Below are positions 33,299-41,639 of a stretch of DNA of 64,000 nt, in pieces. The notes beneath the pieces were generated by a model. It did no database searches, was not told the DNA's origin, and worked only from the letters and a program-made list of their open reading frames with translations. The translations under genes were made by a program, and so were the position numbers. Within the stretch, counting starts at the first letter, position 1; every line of letters starts with the position of its first letter. The DNA comes from Streptomyces sclerotialus. GTDB taxonomy: Bacteria; Actinomycetota; Actinomycetes; Streptomycetales; Streptomycetaceae. The DNA lies in NCBI GenBank assembly GCA_000719105.1, contig JODX01000019.1:62001-126000 (forward strand), given 5' to 3'.

Positions 33299-34324
33299 AT
33301 GGCACGCGACCACGGCTTCCAGCCGGTGCGGATCGCCCGGATCGTCGACGAGACGCCGGACGTGCGCACGTTCGCCCTCGACGCCTGGTTCCCCTACCGG
33401 GCCGGGCAGTTCCTGACCTTCAAGGCATGCGGCACGCTGCGCAGCTACTCGATGTCGAGCTCGCCCGACACCGACGACGAGATCAGCGTGACGGTGAAGC
33501 GCGTACCGGGCGGGCTGGTGTCCGGCTGGATGCACGACACGCTGAGGCCGGGCGACGCCCTGGAGGCCACGCATCCCGGCGGATCCTTCTGCCTGCGCGA
33601 GGACGCCCCGGACCGACGACCGCTCGTGGCGTACGCCGGGGGAAGCGGCATCACCCCCGTCTTCTCCCTGCTGAAGAGCGCCCTGGCGACGACCGGCAGA
33701 CCGGTGCGGCTGCTGACGGCCCACCGGGACGCCGAGAGCGCGATCTTCCGTCAGCAGCTCGACCTGCTCGCCACCCGTCACGGCGACCGGCTGCACGTCC
33801 GGCACCACCTGGACGACCGGCACGGACTCGTCACCGAAGAGGAGATACGGGGCCTCGCGGACGGAGTGGACGGCCCCGGAGACGACGCGGACTTCTACAT
33901 GTGCGGACCCGAGCCGTTCATGGCGCTGGTGGAGAAGACGCTGACCGCCCACGGGGTACCCGCGGACCGGGTGCTCGTCGAACGGTTCACGCCCCTGCCC
34001 TCCGTGCCGGCCCGGATGCCCACACCCGTGTCCGCCCCCTCGGCCGACACCGGCACCGTCACCGTCGAGCTGCGCGGCGACCGGCGCACCGTGCCACAGC
34101 GGCCCGGCGAGTCGCTGCTGCAGAGCGCCCGCCGCGCCGGATTCACCCCACCGTTCTCCTGCGAGTCCGGGGACTGCGCCACCTGTCTGGCACGGCTGAC
34201 GCGAGGCGAGGCGAAGATGCGCGTGAACAACGCCCTCGACGCCGACGAGGTCGCCGAGGGCCTGGTACTCACCTGCCAGGCCGAGCCGACCACACCCGAT
34301 GTCGCCGTGGTGTACGAGGACTGA
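33299..34324 (+). CDS. Oxygenase reductase: FAD/NAD plus plant-type [2Fe-2S]
   Basis: A 341-residue reductase. The FAD domain has the RxYS motif RSYSMSSS (48-55); the NAD domain has YAGGSGITPVFSLLKSAL and FYMCGPEPFMALVEKTL; the C-terminal ferredoxin has CESGDCATCLARL with Cys288, 293, 296 and 326. The order matches KshB-like Rieske oxygenase reductases. It is the likely electron donor to the Rieske oxygenase at 39334-40617. ATG 33299 follows an AGAAGG site. Confidence 0.9.
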   Translation: MARDHGFQPVRIARIVDETPDVRTFALDAWFPYRAGQFLTFKACGTLRSYSMSSSPDTDDEISVTVKRVPGGLVSGWMHDTLRPGDALEATHPGGSFCLREDAPDRRPLVAYAGGSGITPVFSLLKSALATTGRPVRLLTAHRDAESAIFRQQLDLLATRHGDRLHVRHHLDDRHGLVTEEEIRGLADGVDGPGDDADFYMCGPEPFMALVEKTLTAHGVPADRVLVERFTPLPSVPARMPTPVSAPSADTGTVTVELRGDRRTVPQRPGESLLQSARRAGFTPPFSCESGDCATCLARLTRGEAKMRVNNALDADEVAEGLVLTCQAEPTTPDVAVVYED

Positions 34325-34366
34325 CCGATCCCACCTCCCCACCGGACCGACGGAAGGCCAGACACC

Positions 34367-35086
34367 ATGGTCGAGCTGGAAGTGCAGGACGGCCTCGCCG
34401 TCGTCACCATCGACCGCCCGCACGCCCGCAACGCCATCGACCTGAACACCATGGCGGAACTGGAGAAGGCACTGGACGCCGTCGGGGACGCGCGGGCGCT
34501 GGCGGTGACCGGGGCGGGCGAGAAAGCCTTCGTCTCCGGCGGTGACCTCAAGGAGCTTTCCCGGCTGCGCACCGAGCCCGAGGCCGCGGGAATGGCGCTG
34601 CGGATGCGCGCGGTGTGCGACCGCATCGCGGCCTTCCCCGGGCCGGTCGTGGCCGCCCTCAACGGGCACGCGCTGGGCGGTGGCGCGGAGGTCGCGGTCG
34701 CCGCGGACATCCGCGTAGCCGCCGAGGACATCCGCATCGGATTCAACCAGACGGCGCTGGCCATCGTGCCCGCCTGGGGCGGCGCCGAGCGCCTGGCCCG
34801 GCTGGTGGGGCCCGGCAGGGCGATGCTGCTGGCCGGCACCGGCCGGGTGCTGGACGCGGCGGAGGCCCGGCGGGAGGGTCTGGTCGACGTGGTGCTGCCA
34901 CGCGACGGGTTCGCCGAGGGATGGCGGGCACTGGCACGGAGCCTGGCCACCGCACAGGCCCGCGAGATCAAGAACCTGACCACCCGCACGAGGACGGCGG
35001 AGGAGGCCGCCGCGGCCTTCGCCCGGCTGTGGGTGTCCGACGAGCACTGGCAAGCGGCGGAGAGGGTGATGACCCGTGGCAAGTGA
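34367..35086 (+). CDS. Enoyl-CoA hydratase/isomerase family protein
   Basis: A 239-residue crotonase-fold protein: AVVTIDRPHARNAIDLNTMA, AFVSGGDLKELSRL (CoA-binding oxyanion loop) and ALNGHALGGGAEVAVAADIR. The usual catalytic Glu pair region reads FNQTALAIVPAWGGAERLAR; one Glu (AERLARL) is present and the first (position of Glu144) is Ala/Ile, so it may be an isomerase or atypical hydratase rather than a standard hydratase. Its stop overlaps the next gene by 11 bases. Shares the operon with the reductase. Confidence 0.85.
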   Translation: MVELEVQDGLAVVTIDRPHARNAIDLNTMAELEKALDAVGDARALAVTGAGEKAFVSGGDLKELSRLRTEPEAAGMALRMRAVCDRIAAFPGPVVAALNGHALGGGAEVAVAADIRVAAEDIRIGFNQTALAIVPAWGGAERLARLVGPGRAMLLAGTGRVLDAAEARREGLVDVVLPRDGFAEGWRALARSLATAQAREIKNLTTRTRTAEEAAAAFARLWVSDEHWQAAERVMTRGK

Positions 35087-35831
35087 CATCCGCGTCGAGG
35101 ACGGCCCGTTCGGACCGGAGGCCCGCCCGGCGGGCGGCCCGGTGCGGCAGACGGTGCTGTACCTGCACGGGGACCCGCGGCTGGCGGGCACCCCGCACGA
35201 CGCCCTGCCCACCGCACGCGAACTGGCCCGGATCACCGGGTACGCCGTGCTGTGCGCCCGCTACCGGCCGCGCTTCCCGCACTCTCTGGACGACGTGTAC
35301 GCCGCCTGGCAGCACTGCCGCGACCAGGGGCCGGCCGCCGTGGTCGGCAAGCGGCTGGGCGGAGCCCTCGCGGCCGGCCTGCTGCTGCGCCTGCGCGACG
35401 AGGGCGCGACCCTGCCGTCCTGCGCGGTGCTCACGTCTCCCCTGCTGGACTTCACCCTGGACGCGCCCAGCCTGCTGTTCAACGCGGCCGCCGACCGCAC
35501 CGTGGACGCCGCGACACTGCCCGCGCGGGCCGCACGGTACGCGGGCCCGGCCCAGCGCACCGACCCGCTGCTCAGCCCGCTGCACGGCAACCTCCACGGC
35601 CTGCCCCCGCTGCAACTGCACGCGGCGGGCACGGAGGTGCTGCTCGACGACGCCCTGTCGTTCGCCACGCGGGCGGCGCATTCCGGCGTGGTGGTCGATC
35701 TGCGTGTCTCCGAGGACGCTGCCGCACAGGGCCTGCGCCAGCTGACGGCGACGGCGGACTTCCTGCGCCAGTGGTGCCCCGGCGGGCTCGCCGGCAGCGC
35801 GCGGACGACGTTCGACCCGTCCGGTGTCTGA
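35076..35831 (+). CDS. Alpha/beta hydrolase homologue lacking the nucleophile
   Basis: A 251-residue HSL-like alpha/beta-hydrolase: TVLYLHGDPRLAGTPHD (oxyanion region; the usual HGGG is HGDP) and AVVGKRLGGALAAGLLL, where GxSxG is replaced by GKRLG (Arg93 at the Ser position). An Asp-like (PPLQLHAAGTEVLLDD) region remains. Without Ser it cannot be an ordinary esterase; it may bind a ligand or be decaying. GTG start 11 bases before the previous gene ends. Last gene of the 33299-35831 operon, before a hairpin. Confidence 0.72.
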   Translation: MASDIRVEDGPFGPEARPAGGPVRQTVLYLHGDPRLAGTPHDALPTARELARITGYAVLCARYRPRFPHSLDDVYAAWQHCRDQGPAAVVGKRLGGALAAGLLLRLRDEGATLPSCAVLTSPLLDFTLDAPSLLFNAAADRTVDAATLPARAARYAGPAQRTDPLLSPLHGNLHGLPPLQLHAAGTEVLLDDALSFATRAAHSGVVVDLRVSEDAAAQGLRQLTATADFLRQWCPGGLAGSARTTFDPSGV

Positions 35832-35894
35832 GCCGGCGGCCGGCGCGGGATCCCGAGCGCGCAGGGTTCCTGCGGTGGTGAGGGCGGTGCGGCG

Positions 35895-35916
35895 TCCGGG
35901 GGCCGTGGCCCCCGGA
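35895..35916. terminator. Hairpin between convergent genes
   Basis: Ten-base arms (35895-35904 and 35907-35916) pair perfectly between the hydrolase stop (35831) and the GMC stop (35921). Likely shared terminator. Confidence 0.5.
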
Positions 35917-35920
35917 GCGC

Positions 35921-37519
35921 TCACGCCTCGTCGCGTATGAGGGCTGCCGCCCGCCAGGCCAGTGCCATGACCGGTCCGTTGAGGTTCCCCGAGACCATCA
36001 CCGGCAGCACCGACGCGTCGACCACCCGCAGATTGTCCACCCCCCGCACCCGCAGCCGCGCATCGGTGACGTCGTCCGGGGCGGAGCCCATCGCGCAGGT
36101 CCCGATGGCGTGGAAGCCGCAGTAGCCCCCGTCGAGCGCGGACCGGACGATCTGCTCCTCGGAGTGGACGTGCGGCCCGGGGAAGGTCTCCCGGGTGATA
36201 CGGGAGGCGATCGGATCGGCCGCGAAGAAGTCGCGCAGCCGGCGGAAGAGGTCCACGCCGACCTGGCGGTCGTGCGCCGAGGCGAAGTACTGCGGATCGA
36301 TGTCCAGCCCGGCGTCGGGGTCGGACGACGTGATCGCCAGGGAGCCCTCCGAGGTGGGCCGCAACACCATCGCGCAGGCGGACAGGCCGGGTTCGCGCTC
36401 CACACTCGCCGGCTTGCCGGGCGTCAGAGCGCCCAGGGACCAGGGGGCGAGCAGTACCTCGGCGTCCGGGCGGGCGGCGTCCGGGCGGGTCTTGAGGAAG
36501 GCGATGACGTCATAGGCGGGCCGGGCCAGCGGGCCTCGACGGGTGAGCAGGTAGCGCGCCGCCGTGCGGGCCTGGGCGGCGGCGCCGGACAGCTGCCGGT
36601 TGGCCCCCAGCGGAGCGTTGAGGCGGAACCGCAGCGCCAGGCAGCGGTGTTCCCGCAGCCGGGCGCCCACGTGGGGCCGGTCCAGGCGCACGTCGACCCC
36701 CGCACCGCGCAGCACCTCGGCCGGTCCGATGCCGGACAGCTGCAGCAGCCGCGGTGTGGCCAGACTGCCGAGGCTGAGGACGACCTCGCGCCGGGCCCGG
36801 ATCTCCTCGGTGTGCCCGGCGGCGGTGCGCACCCGCACGCCCACGGCCTTGTCACCGTCGAAGAGCACGCGGGTGGCCGTGGTGTCCCGGGCCAGTTCCA
36901 GGTTGGGCCGGGAGAGCGCGGGGTACAGGAAGGCCCGGGCGGCGCTGAAGCGCTGCCCGTTCCTGATGGTGGCCATCGCGTAGCCGATGCGCTCGCCGTC
37001 GTGCTCGTTGACGTCGGGCACGGCCCGCAGGCCCACCGCGCTCCCCGTGGCGACGAGTTCGTCGCACAGCGGGTCGGGATCACGGACACCTGAGACGTGC
37101 AGGGGACCGCCGGCGCCGCGCGTCGGTGAGGCGCCGAGGGCGTTGTCCTCGATGGCCTTGAAGACGGGCAGGATCTCCTCCCAGCCCCAGCCGGGGTTGC
37201 CCAGCTGCGCCAGGCCGTCCCAGTCGGCACGGGTTCCCCGGTTGTAGACCATGCCGTTGACGGAGCTGGACCCGCCCAGGACCTTGCCGCGCACCCACAC
37301 CTCGGGGTTGCCGCCCTCGCGCAGCGGCCGGGTGCGGTAGTGCCAGGAGAACTCGGGATTGCCGAAGAGCTTCCCGACCCCCTTGGGGACTCTCAGGTAA
37401 GGGTGCCGGTCGGCGCCGCCGGCCTCGACGAGCAGCACACGTACGGCGGGGTCCCGGGAGAGCCGGTCGGCCAGCACGCAGCCCGCCGAGCCGGCGCCCA
37501 CAATCACGTAGTCGAACAT
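35921..37519 (-). CDS. GMC-family FAD oxidoreductase
   Basis: A 532-residue glucose-methanol-choline flavoenzyme: FDYVIVGAGSAGCVLADRLS (FAD, residues 2-21), RGKVLGGSSSVNGMVYNRGT, SLGSLATPRLLQLSGIGPAE, then the catalytic HAIGTCAMGS and GNLNGPVMALAWRAAALI. Such enzymes oxidise primary or secondary alcohols to aldehydes or ketones; here it may follow the P450 or Rieske step. ATG 37519; separate transcription from the upstream amidohydrolase is suggested by a terminator hairpin at 37617-37659. Confidence 0.88.
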   Translation of the reverse strand: MFDYVIVGAGSAGCVLADRLSRDPAVRVLLVEAGGADRHPYLRVPKGVGKLFGNPEFSWHYRTRPLREGGNPEVWVRGKVLGGSSSVNGMVYNRGTRADWDGLAQLGNPGWGWEEILPVFKAIEDNALGASPTRGAGGPLHVSGVRDPDPLCDELVATGSAVGLRAVPDVNEHDGERIGYAMATIRNGQRFSAARAFLYPALSRPNLELARDTTATRVLFDGDKAVGVRVRTAAGHTEEIRARREVVLSLGSLATPRLLQLSGIGPAEVLRGAGVDVRLDRPHVGARLREHRCLALRFRLNAPLGANRQLSGAAAQARTAARYLLTRRGPLARPAYDVIAFLKTRPDAARPDAEVLLAPWSLGALTPGKPASVEREPGLSACAMVLRPTSEGSLAITSSDPDAGLDIDPQYFASAHDRQVGVDLFRRLRDFFAADPIASRITRETFPGPHVHSEEQIVRSALDGGYCGFHAIGTCAMGSAPDDVTDARLRVRGVDNLRVVDASVLPVMVSGNLNGPVMALAWRAAALIRDEA

Positions 37520-37616
37520 CGCAGACTCCCTCTTTCCCGGCCCGGTGCGCCTTCGGCGGGCGGGCTCGGACAACTCCTCCTGGCAGCAGGCACACGGAGG
37601 CCGTGGACGGACATAC

Positions 37617-37659
37617 GGCCGGTGCCGTGCGGTCCCCCCTCGCCCGCACGGCACCGGCC
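37617..37659 (-). terminator. Strong terminator hairpin
   Basis: Perfect 16-base arms (37617-37632 and 37644-37659) with an 11-base loop lie just past the minus-strand amidohydrolase stop (37681) and upstream of the GMC gene. Confidence 0.72.
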
Positions 37660-37680
37660 CGGAGGTGATGAGCCGGGCGG

Positions 37681-38955
37681 TCAGCTCCGCGACGCGTCGC
37701 GCGTGTCGTCGCGGTGGATCCTGCCGCCCTTCATCACGAAGCACACCCGCCGGATGACCGAGAGGTCCTCGAGCGGATCGCCCGGGACGGCGATGACGTC
37801 CGCGAGCAGCCCGGCCCGCAGCCGGCCGCGGTCGTCCGCGTCGATCAGCTCGGCGGCGACCGTGGTCGCGGCGCGCAGCACCTGGAGGGGCCGCATGCCG
37901 CGGTCGGCCAGGGCGAGGAGCTCCTTGGCGCCCGCGCCGTGCGGAATGGCCGGGGCGTCGGTGCCCACGGCGACCTTCACCCCGCGCCGGATCGCCCGGG
38001 CGGTCGACTCGCGGGCCCGGGGGAAGACCTCGGCCGCCTTGGCCCGCAGCGCGGGATCGGCGTGCTCGGTGTTCATGTCCTGCGTCAGGCAGGTGGTGGC
38101 CACCAGGAACGTGCCGCGCTCGACCATCAGGTCGAGGGTGGCGTCACTGGCCAGGAAGCCGTGCTCGATGCAGTCGACACCGGCCTCGACGGCCGCCCGG
38201 ATCGCACTGTCCCCCATGCAGTGCGCGGCCACCCGCACCCCCGCCCGGTGCGCCTCGTCCACGACGGCGCGCAGCTCCTCGTCGGAGTACTGCTGCGCGC
38301 CCGCCGGGCCGGTGTGCGACATGACCCCGTTGGACGCGCACACCTTGATGACCCGGGCCCCGTACTTGAGCTGGTACCGGACCGCCCGGCGCACCTGTGC
38401 CACGCCGTCGGCGACACCTTCCTCCACGGTGAGCGGCAGCACTCCGGGCGCGAAGGCCTGGAACATGGTGGGGTCGAGGTGTCCGCCGGTCGGCGCGATG
38501 GCGTGCCCGGCCGGCACCACCCGCGGGCCCTCGACCCAGCCCCGGTCGATCGCCTTCTTCAGCGCCACGTCCAGCAGTACGCCTCCGGTCTGCACGAACA
38601 GGCCGAGATTGCGCACGGTGGTGTACCCGTGCAGCAGGGTGCGCCGCGCGTTGGCGACCGCGCGCAGGGTCCGTACGGCGGGGTCCTCCTGGACGGGGAT
38701 CAGCGGGCTCCGGTGGTCGGGGCCGCCGAGGAAGAGATTGACCTCCATGTCCATCAGGCCCGGCAGCAGGGTGACGTCTCCGAGGTCGCGCACGACGGTC
38801 CCCTCGGCCAGGCGGGTCGGGCGCCCCACCTCGGCGATCCGCTCGCCGGTCACCAGCAGCTCGCCCGGCTCGACGATCTCGCCCTTGTCCACGTCGAGCA
38901 GGCGTGCCGCCCGCAGCAGCACGGGCGGCGGCGGGGTCCTTTGCGGTGCGGCCAT
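37681..38955 (-). CDS. Amidohydrolase with a missing HxH motif
   Basis: A 424-residue protein resembling imidazolonepropionase/prolidase-type amidohydrolases: VTLLPGLMDMEVNLFLGG, where HxH (residues 71 and 73) is Glu-Val-Asn, but the later ligands remain: Lys204 (ARVIKVCASNG), His245 (VAAHCMG), His265 (IEHGF) and Asp333 (GTDAP). Catalytic competence is uncertain; it may hold one metal or have a shifted site. The ATG overlaps the upstream stop (TGATG), so it is coupled to the 109-residue protein. Role inferred: ring or amide hydrolysis. Confidence 0.8.
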   Translation of the reverse strand: MAAPQRTPPPPVLLRAARLLDVDKGEIVEPGELLVTGERIAEVGRPTRLAEGTVVRDLGDVTLLPGLMDMEVNLFLGGPDHRSPLIPVQEDPAVRTLRAVANARRTLLHGYTTVRNLGLFVQTGGVLLDVALKKAIDRGWVEGPRVVPAGHAIAPTGGHLDPTMFQAFAPGVLPLTVEEGVADGVAQVRRAVRYQLKYGARVIKVCASNGVMSHTGPAGAQQYSDEELRAVVDEAHRAGVRVAAHCMGDSAIRAAVEAGVDCIEHGFLASDATLDLMVERGTFLVATTCLTQDMNTEHADPALRAKAAEVFPRARESTARAIRRGVKVAVGTDAPAIPHGAGAKELLALADRGMRPLQVLRAATTVAAELIDADDRGRLRAGLLADVIAVPGDPLEDLSVIRRVCFVMKGGRIHRDDTRDASRS

Positions 38956-39284
38956 CACACGGCGGGTTCGACGACGGCGTCGATGCTGGACGGGCCGCTG
39001 TCCGGGACCCGCGGCTGGCCCCACGCCTCCACCGGGAAGGCGACGGTCACCAGCGCGCAGAACGCCCACAGCAGGTGCTTGTCCTCCTCGCCGATCCCGT
39101 CGAGGCTGACGTTCTCCAGGTACTCGGTGCTCTGCTCCAGCAGCGGGAACGCCACGTCGTAGAAGGCCTGGAGCTCCTTCATGGTGCTGCTGACGCGCTT
39201 GGCGTAGCGGGCCCGCTCGCCGGGGACGGCCCAGTCCGCGAACGGCTCCAGTGCGGCGAACTCGGCGGGAAAGACGTTGCCCAT
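38955..39284 (-). CDS. Small conserved protein between the Rieske and amidohydrolase genes
   Basis: A 109-residue acidic helical protein: EFAALEPFADWAVPGERARY, VSSTMKELQAFYDVAFPLLE, then SLDGIGEEDKHLLWAFCALV and VAFPVEAWGQPRVPDSG. I recall similar unassigned proteins next to Rieske oxygenases in actinobacteria. Its gene follows the Rieske gene by 49 bases and is coupled to the amidohydrolase. It may be a small subunit, regulator or chaperone of the oxygenase; no signature supports any one. Confidence 0.65.
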   Translation of the reverse strand: MGNVFPAEFAALEPFADWAVPGERARYAKRVSSTMKELQAFYDVAFPLLEQSTEYLENVSLDGIGEEDKHLLWAFCALVTVAFPVEAWGQPRVPDSGPSSIDAVVEPAV

Positions 39285-39333
39285 GTCAAAGGTCTCCGTG
39301 TCTGTTCGGTGGACGTCTCAGGAGGCGGGCGTT

Positions 39334-40617
39334 TCAGGAGGCGGGCGCCGCGGACCGCCGCTGCTGATGCTCGCGCACGTATCCCTGAGCGGTGCTGTGC
39401 AGGTGGCGCAGCAGGACCTCCTGGTCGCAGAGCGGGAACTGGTCCACCGTGCGCGACTCGAGCATGGTCTGGGTGGCCTCCAGGGTGTTGCCGTCCTGCA
39501 GGCCGTACTCCTTGAACGACACCACCGCGAGCTCCTGCTGGATCCGCTGGAAGGCGTTCTGCGGCGGGACGAAGTAGCAGGTCCCCTCGAAGATGTGGGT
39601 GTTGTACGAGGTCGGCCAGTAGTGGTAGGTCAGCACCCAGTTGGGCCGCCAGATCAGCAGCATGAAGTTGGGGAAGAAGACGAACGAGTCCATGCCCCAG
39701 ACCTTGCTGCGGGTGGGGTTGACGGCCGGCGGCAGCTGCTCGGTGGTCAGGCCGACGTCGGGAGCGTCCCAGGGGCCGAAGAGGCCGCTGCGCAGGGCTC
39801 GTTCGATGGGCTTGACCATCGCCTTCTCCTTGGGAGGTGCGATGCCGCCCCAGGAGGAGACCATGCTGTGCGGGCCGTCGATGTCGTAGGACAGCGCCTC
39901 GTAGCCGTACTTCTTGATCCTGGCGGCCTCGCCGGCCTCGTACTGGCCTCCGTGCAGGATCGGCGCATGGTAGAACTCGGCGAACGCGTCGATGAACAGC
40001 TTCCAGTTGCTGCCGATCTCGGCGCGGTACTTGTGCACCTGGGTCAGCTTGTGGAACGGGTAGCCCTCGATGCCCTGCCCGAACTTGCCGAGGTAGTCCT
40101 TGAGCGGCGTGGTGTTCTCCGGGTCGAGGTTGACGAAGATGAACCCCTCCCACACCTCGGTGTGCACCTGCAGCAGCCCGTACTCCGACTTGTCCACGTC
40201 GAAGAACTCCGACTCCTGCTGGACGAAGGTGAGCTTGCCCTCCAGGTCGTACCGCCAGGCGTGGTACTTGCAGGTGAAGGCCCGGCAGGTGCCCTTGGTC
40301 TCCTCGCGGGGGTAGTCGTCCCACACGAGCTTGTTGCCCCGGTGCCGGCACACGTTGTGGAAGGCGCGCACCTCACCGTCCGTACCGCGGACCACCACCA
40401 CCGAGGCCCGGGCGGCGTCCAACTCCTTGGTGAAGTAGCTGCCCTTGCGCGGCAGTTGCTCGACCCGTCCGACGTTCAGCCAGGTCCGCCGGAAGATGGC
40501 GTCCCGTTCCAGCTCGTAGAAGTCCGGCGAGATCGAGTCCGCGTAGGACACGGGCCCGGTGTCGATCTTGAAGTGCTCGGTCCAGCTGCCCTCGGAGGGC
40601 TTGGGGAAGTACGCCAT
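39334..40617 (-). CDS. Rieske ring-hydroxylating oxygenase, catalytic component
   Basis: A 427-residue protein. Rieske centre: CRHRGNKL (Cys90, His92) and CKYHAW (Cys116, His119). Mononuclear iron site: NWKLFIDAFAEFYHAPILHG (His217, His222). The layout fits the large subunit of Rieske monooxygenases or dioxygenases, such as KshA-like or aromatic-ring hydroxylases. The small subunit is not present, as in alpha-only KshA types. The reductase at 33299-34324 is the only matching partner in the window. Upstream is a composite operator (40659-40687). Confidence 0.9.
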   Translation of the reverse strand: MAYFPKPSEGSWTEHFKIDTGPVSYADSISPDFYELERDAIFRRTWLNVGRVEQLPRKGSYFTKELDAARASVVVVRGTDGEVRAFHNVCRHRGNKLVWDDYPREETKGTCRAFTCKYHAWRYDLEGKLTFVQQESEFFDVDKSEYGLLQVHTEVWEGFIFVNLDPENTTPLKDYLGKFGQGIEGYPFHKLTQVHKYRAEIGSNWKLFIDAFAEFYHAPILHGGQYEAGEAARIKKYGYEALSYDIDGPHSMVSSWGGIAPPKEKAMVKPIERALRSGLFGPWDAPDVGLTTEQLPPAVNPTRSKVWGMDSFVFFPNFMLLIWRPNWVLTYHYWPTSYNTHIFEGTCYFVPPQNAFQRIQQELAVVSFKEYGLQDGNTLEATQTMLESRTVDQFPLCDQEVLLRHLHSTAQGYVREHQQRRSAAPAS

Positions 40618-40658
40618 GGATCGGAACCTCCGGTCAGGGTGACACAGTTACGATAGCC

Positions 40659-40687
40659 GCTTCTCCCAAAAAGAGAATAGCGTTTCC
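40659..40687. promoter_or_regulatory. Composite TTCTCC-N6-GAGAAT-N3-GTTTCC operator (site 5, weak)
   Basis: The half-sites TTCTCC (40661-40666) and GAGAAT (40673-40678) keep the 11-base spacing of the 18205 palindrome; the third half-site after the N3 spacer is degenerate (GTTTCC). Lies 42-70 bases upstream of the Rieske ATG. Confidence 0.45.
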
Positions 40688-40732
40688 GCAAGCACTCAAC
40701 TCCTTCTCCTTGTCGAGCATCCGTCCCCCACG

Positions 40733-41554
40733 TCACTCCACGCCGTTGCCGTCGTCACCGTCGGCCAGCAGATCCGTCAGCGCCCGTACGGCGGGCTCCA
40801 GGGCGCCGAACTCGAGGCCGCCGAGTTCCTCGGCCACCTCGGCGGCGACCGCGACGTCCTTGCGCAGGAAGGGCCCGGCCCCGGTCGCGAAGGCCGCCAC
40901 CGACCCCTTGGCCCCGGCCCCGGCCACCGCCCGGCTCGCGGCGCTGGCCCGCGACAGTCCCGCGAGCAGCGCCTCCTCCCCCACACCGAGGCGCCGCCCG
41001 AGCCGCACGACCTCCGCGAGCAGTCCGAGCTGGGCGGCGAACAACAGGTTGTTGAGCAGCTTGACCTGCTGGCCGGCGCCGAGCGGGCCGACGTGCAGCA
41101 GCGGGTCGGCGTAGGTGCGGAGCGCGGGCCGCACTCGCCCGACGGTGTCCGCCTCGCCCCCTGCGAGGACGGTCAGCCGACCGGCCGCGATGTCGAGCGG
41201 ACCGCCGCTGACCGGTGCGTCCACCACGGCCACTCCCCGCCCGGCCAGCGCCTGGGCGGTGCGCGGACTGCCGGTGGTGTGCACGACGAGCACCGCGTCC
41301 GCCGGGAGCGCGTCGAGCAGCGGGCCGTCCAGGCACACCTCGCGGACCTGGGTGTCGCTGTAGACGCAGATCAGAACGGCCTCCGCGCCGCGCGCCACGG
41401 CCTCGAGCGCGGTGGCGGGCTCGGCGCCCGCACGTGCGAGCATCTTCGCCGCCTCGGCGTCACGGACGTACACGCGTACCCGATGTCCGGCCCGGACGAG
41501 CCGGTCCACCATCGGCCGGCCCATCCGCCCGGCGCCGACGAAACCAAGGTCCAC
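40733..41554 (-). CDS. NAD(P)-dependent beta-hydroxyacid dehydrogenase homologue 1
   Basis: A 273-residue protein of the 3-hydroxyisobutyrate/6-phosphogluconate dehydrogenase type: LGFVGAGRMGRPMVDRLVRA (Rossmann), VVDAPVSGGPLDIAAGRLTV, VKLLNNLLFAAQLGLLAEV (catalytic Lys). GTG at 41554, preceded by an AAGGTGGG site, is preferred over a longer GTG start at 41581. It is divergent from the aldehyde dehydrogenase with the operator 41587 between them. Probably oxidises a 3-hydroxy branched acid, but the substrate is not readable. Confidence 0.85.
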   Translation of the reverse strand: MDLGFVGAGRMGRPMVDRLVRAGHRVRVYVRDAEAAKMLARAGAEPATALEAVARGAEAVLICVYSDTQVREVCLDGPLLDALPADAVLVVHTTGSPRTAQALAGRGVAVVDAPVSGGPLDIAAGRLTVLAGGEADTVGRVRPALRTYADPLLHVGPLGAGQQVKLLNNLLFAAQLGLLAEVVRLGRRLGVGEEALLAGLSRASAASRAVAGAGAKGSVAAFATGAGPFLRKDVAVAAEVAEELGGLEFGALEPAVRALTDLLADGDDGNGVE

Positions 41555-41586
41555 AGGGAGCCCACCTTCTTGCCTGAGCACGTTAC

Positions 41587-41601
41587 GAAAATGCGATTCT
41601 C
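41587..41601. promoter_or_regulatory. GAAAAT-N3-ATTCTC operator (site 6, one mismatch)
   Basis: GAAAATGCGATTCTC lies between the divergent dehydrogenase (41554) and aldehyde dehydrogenase (41640) genes; one base differs from the perfect palindrome. Confidence 0.6.
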
Positions 41602-41639
41602 ATCTATCGTTATCCTTACTCTCACCGAGGGAGACGCCT

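Noticed and set aside
30453..33305. A 950-residue minus-strand open frame spanning two genes
   Set aside because: Its first part is Arg/Gly/Pro-rich and lies out of frame with the clear acyl-CoA ligase 31673-33229; only the last 392 residues are a real amidohydrolase.
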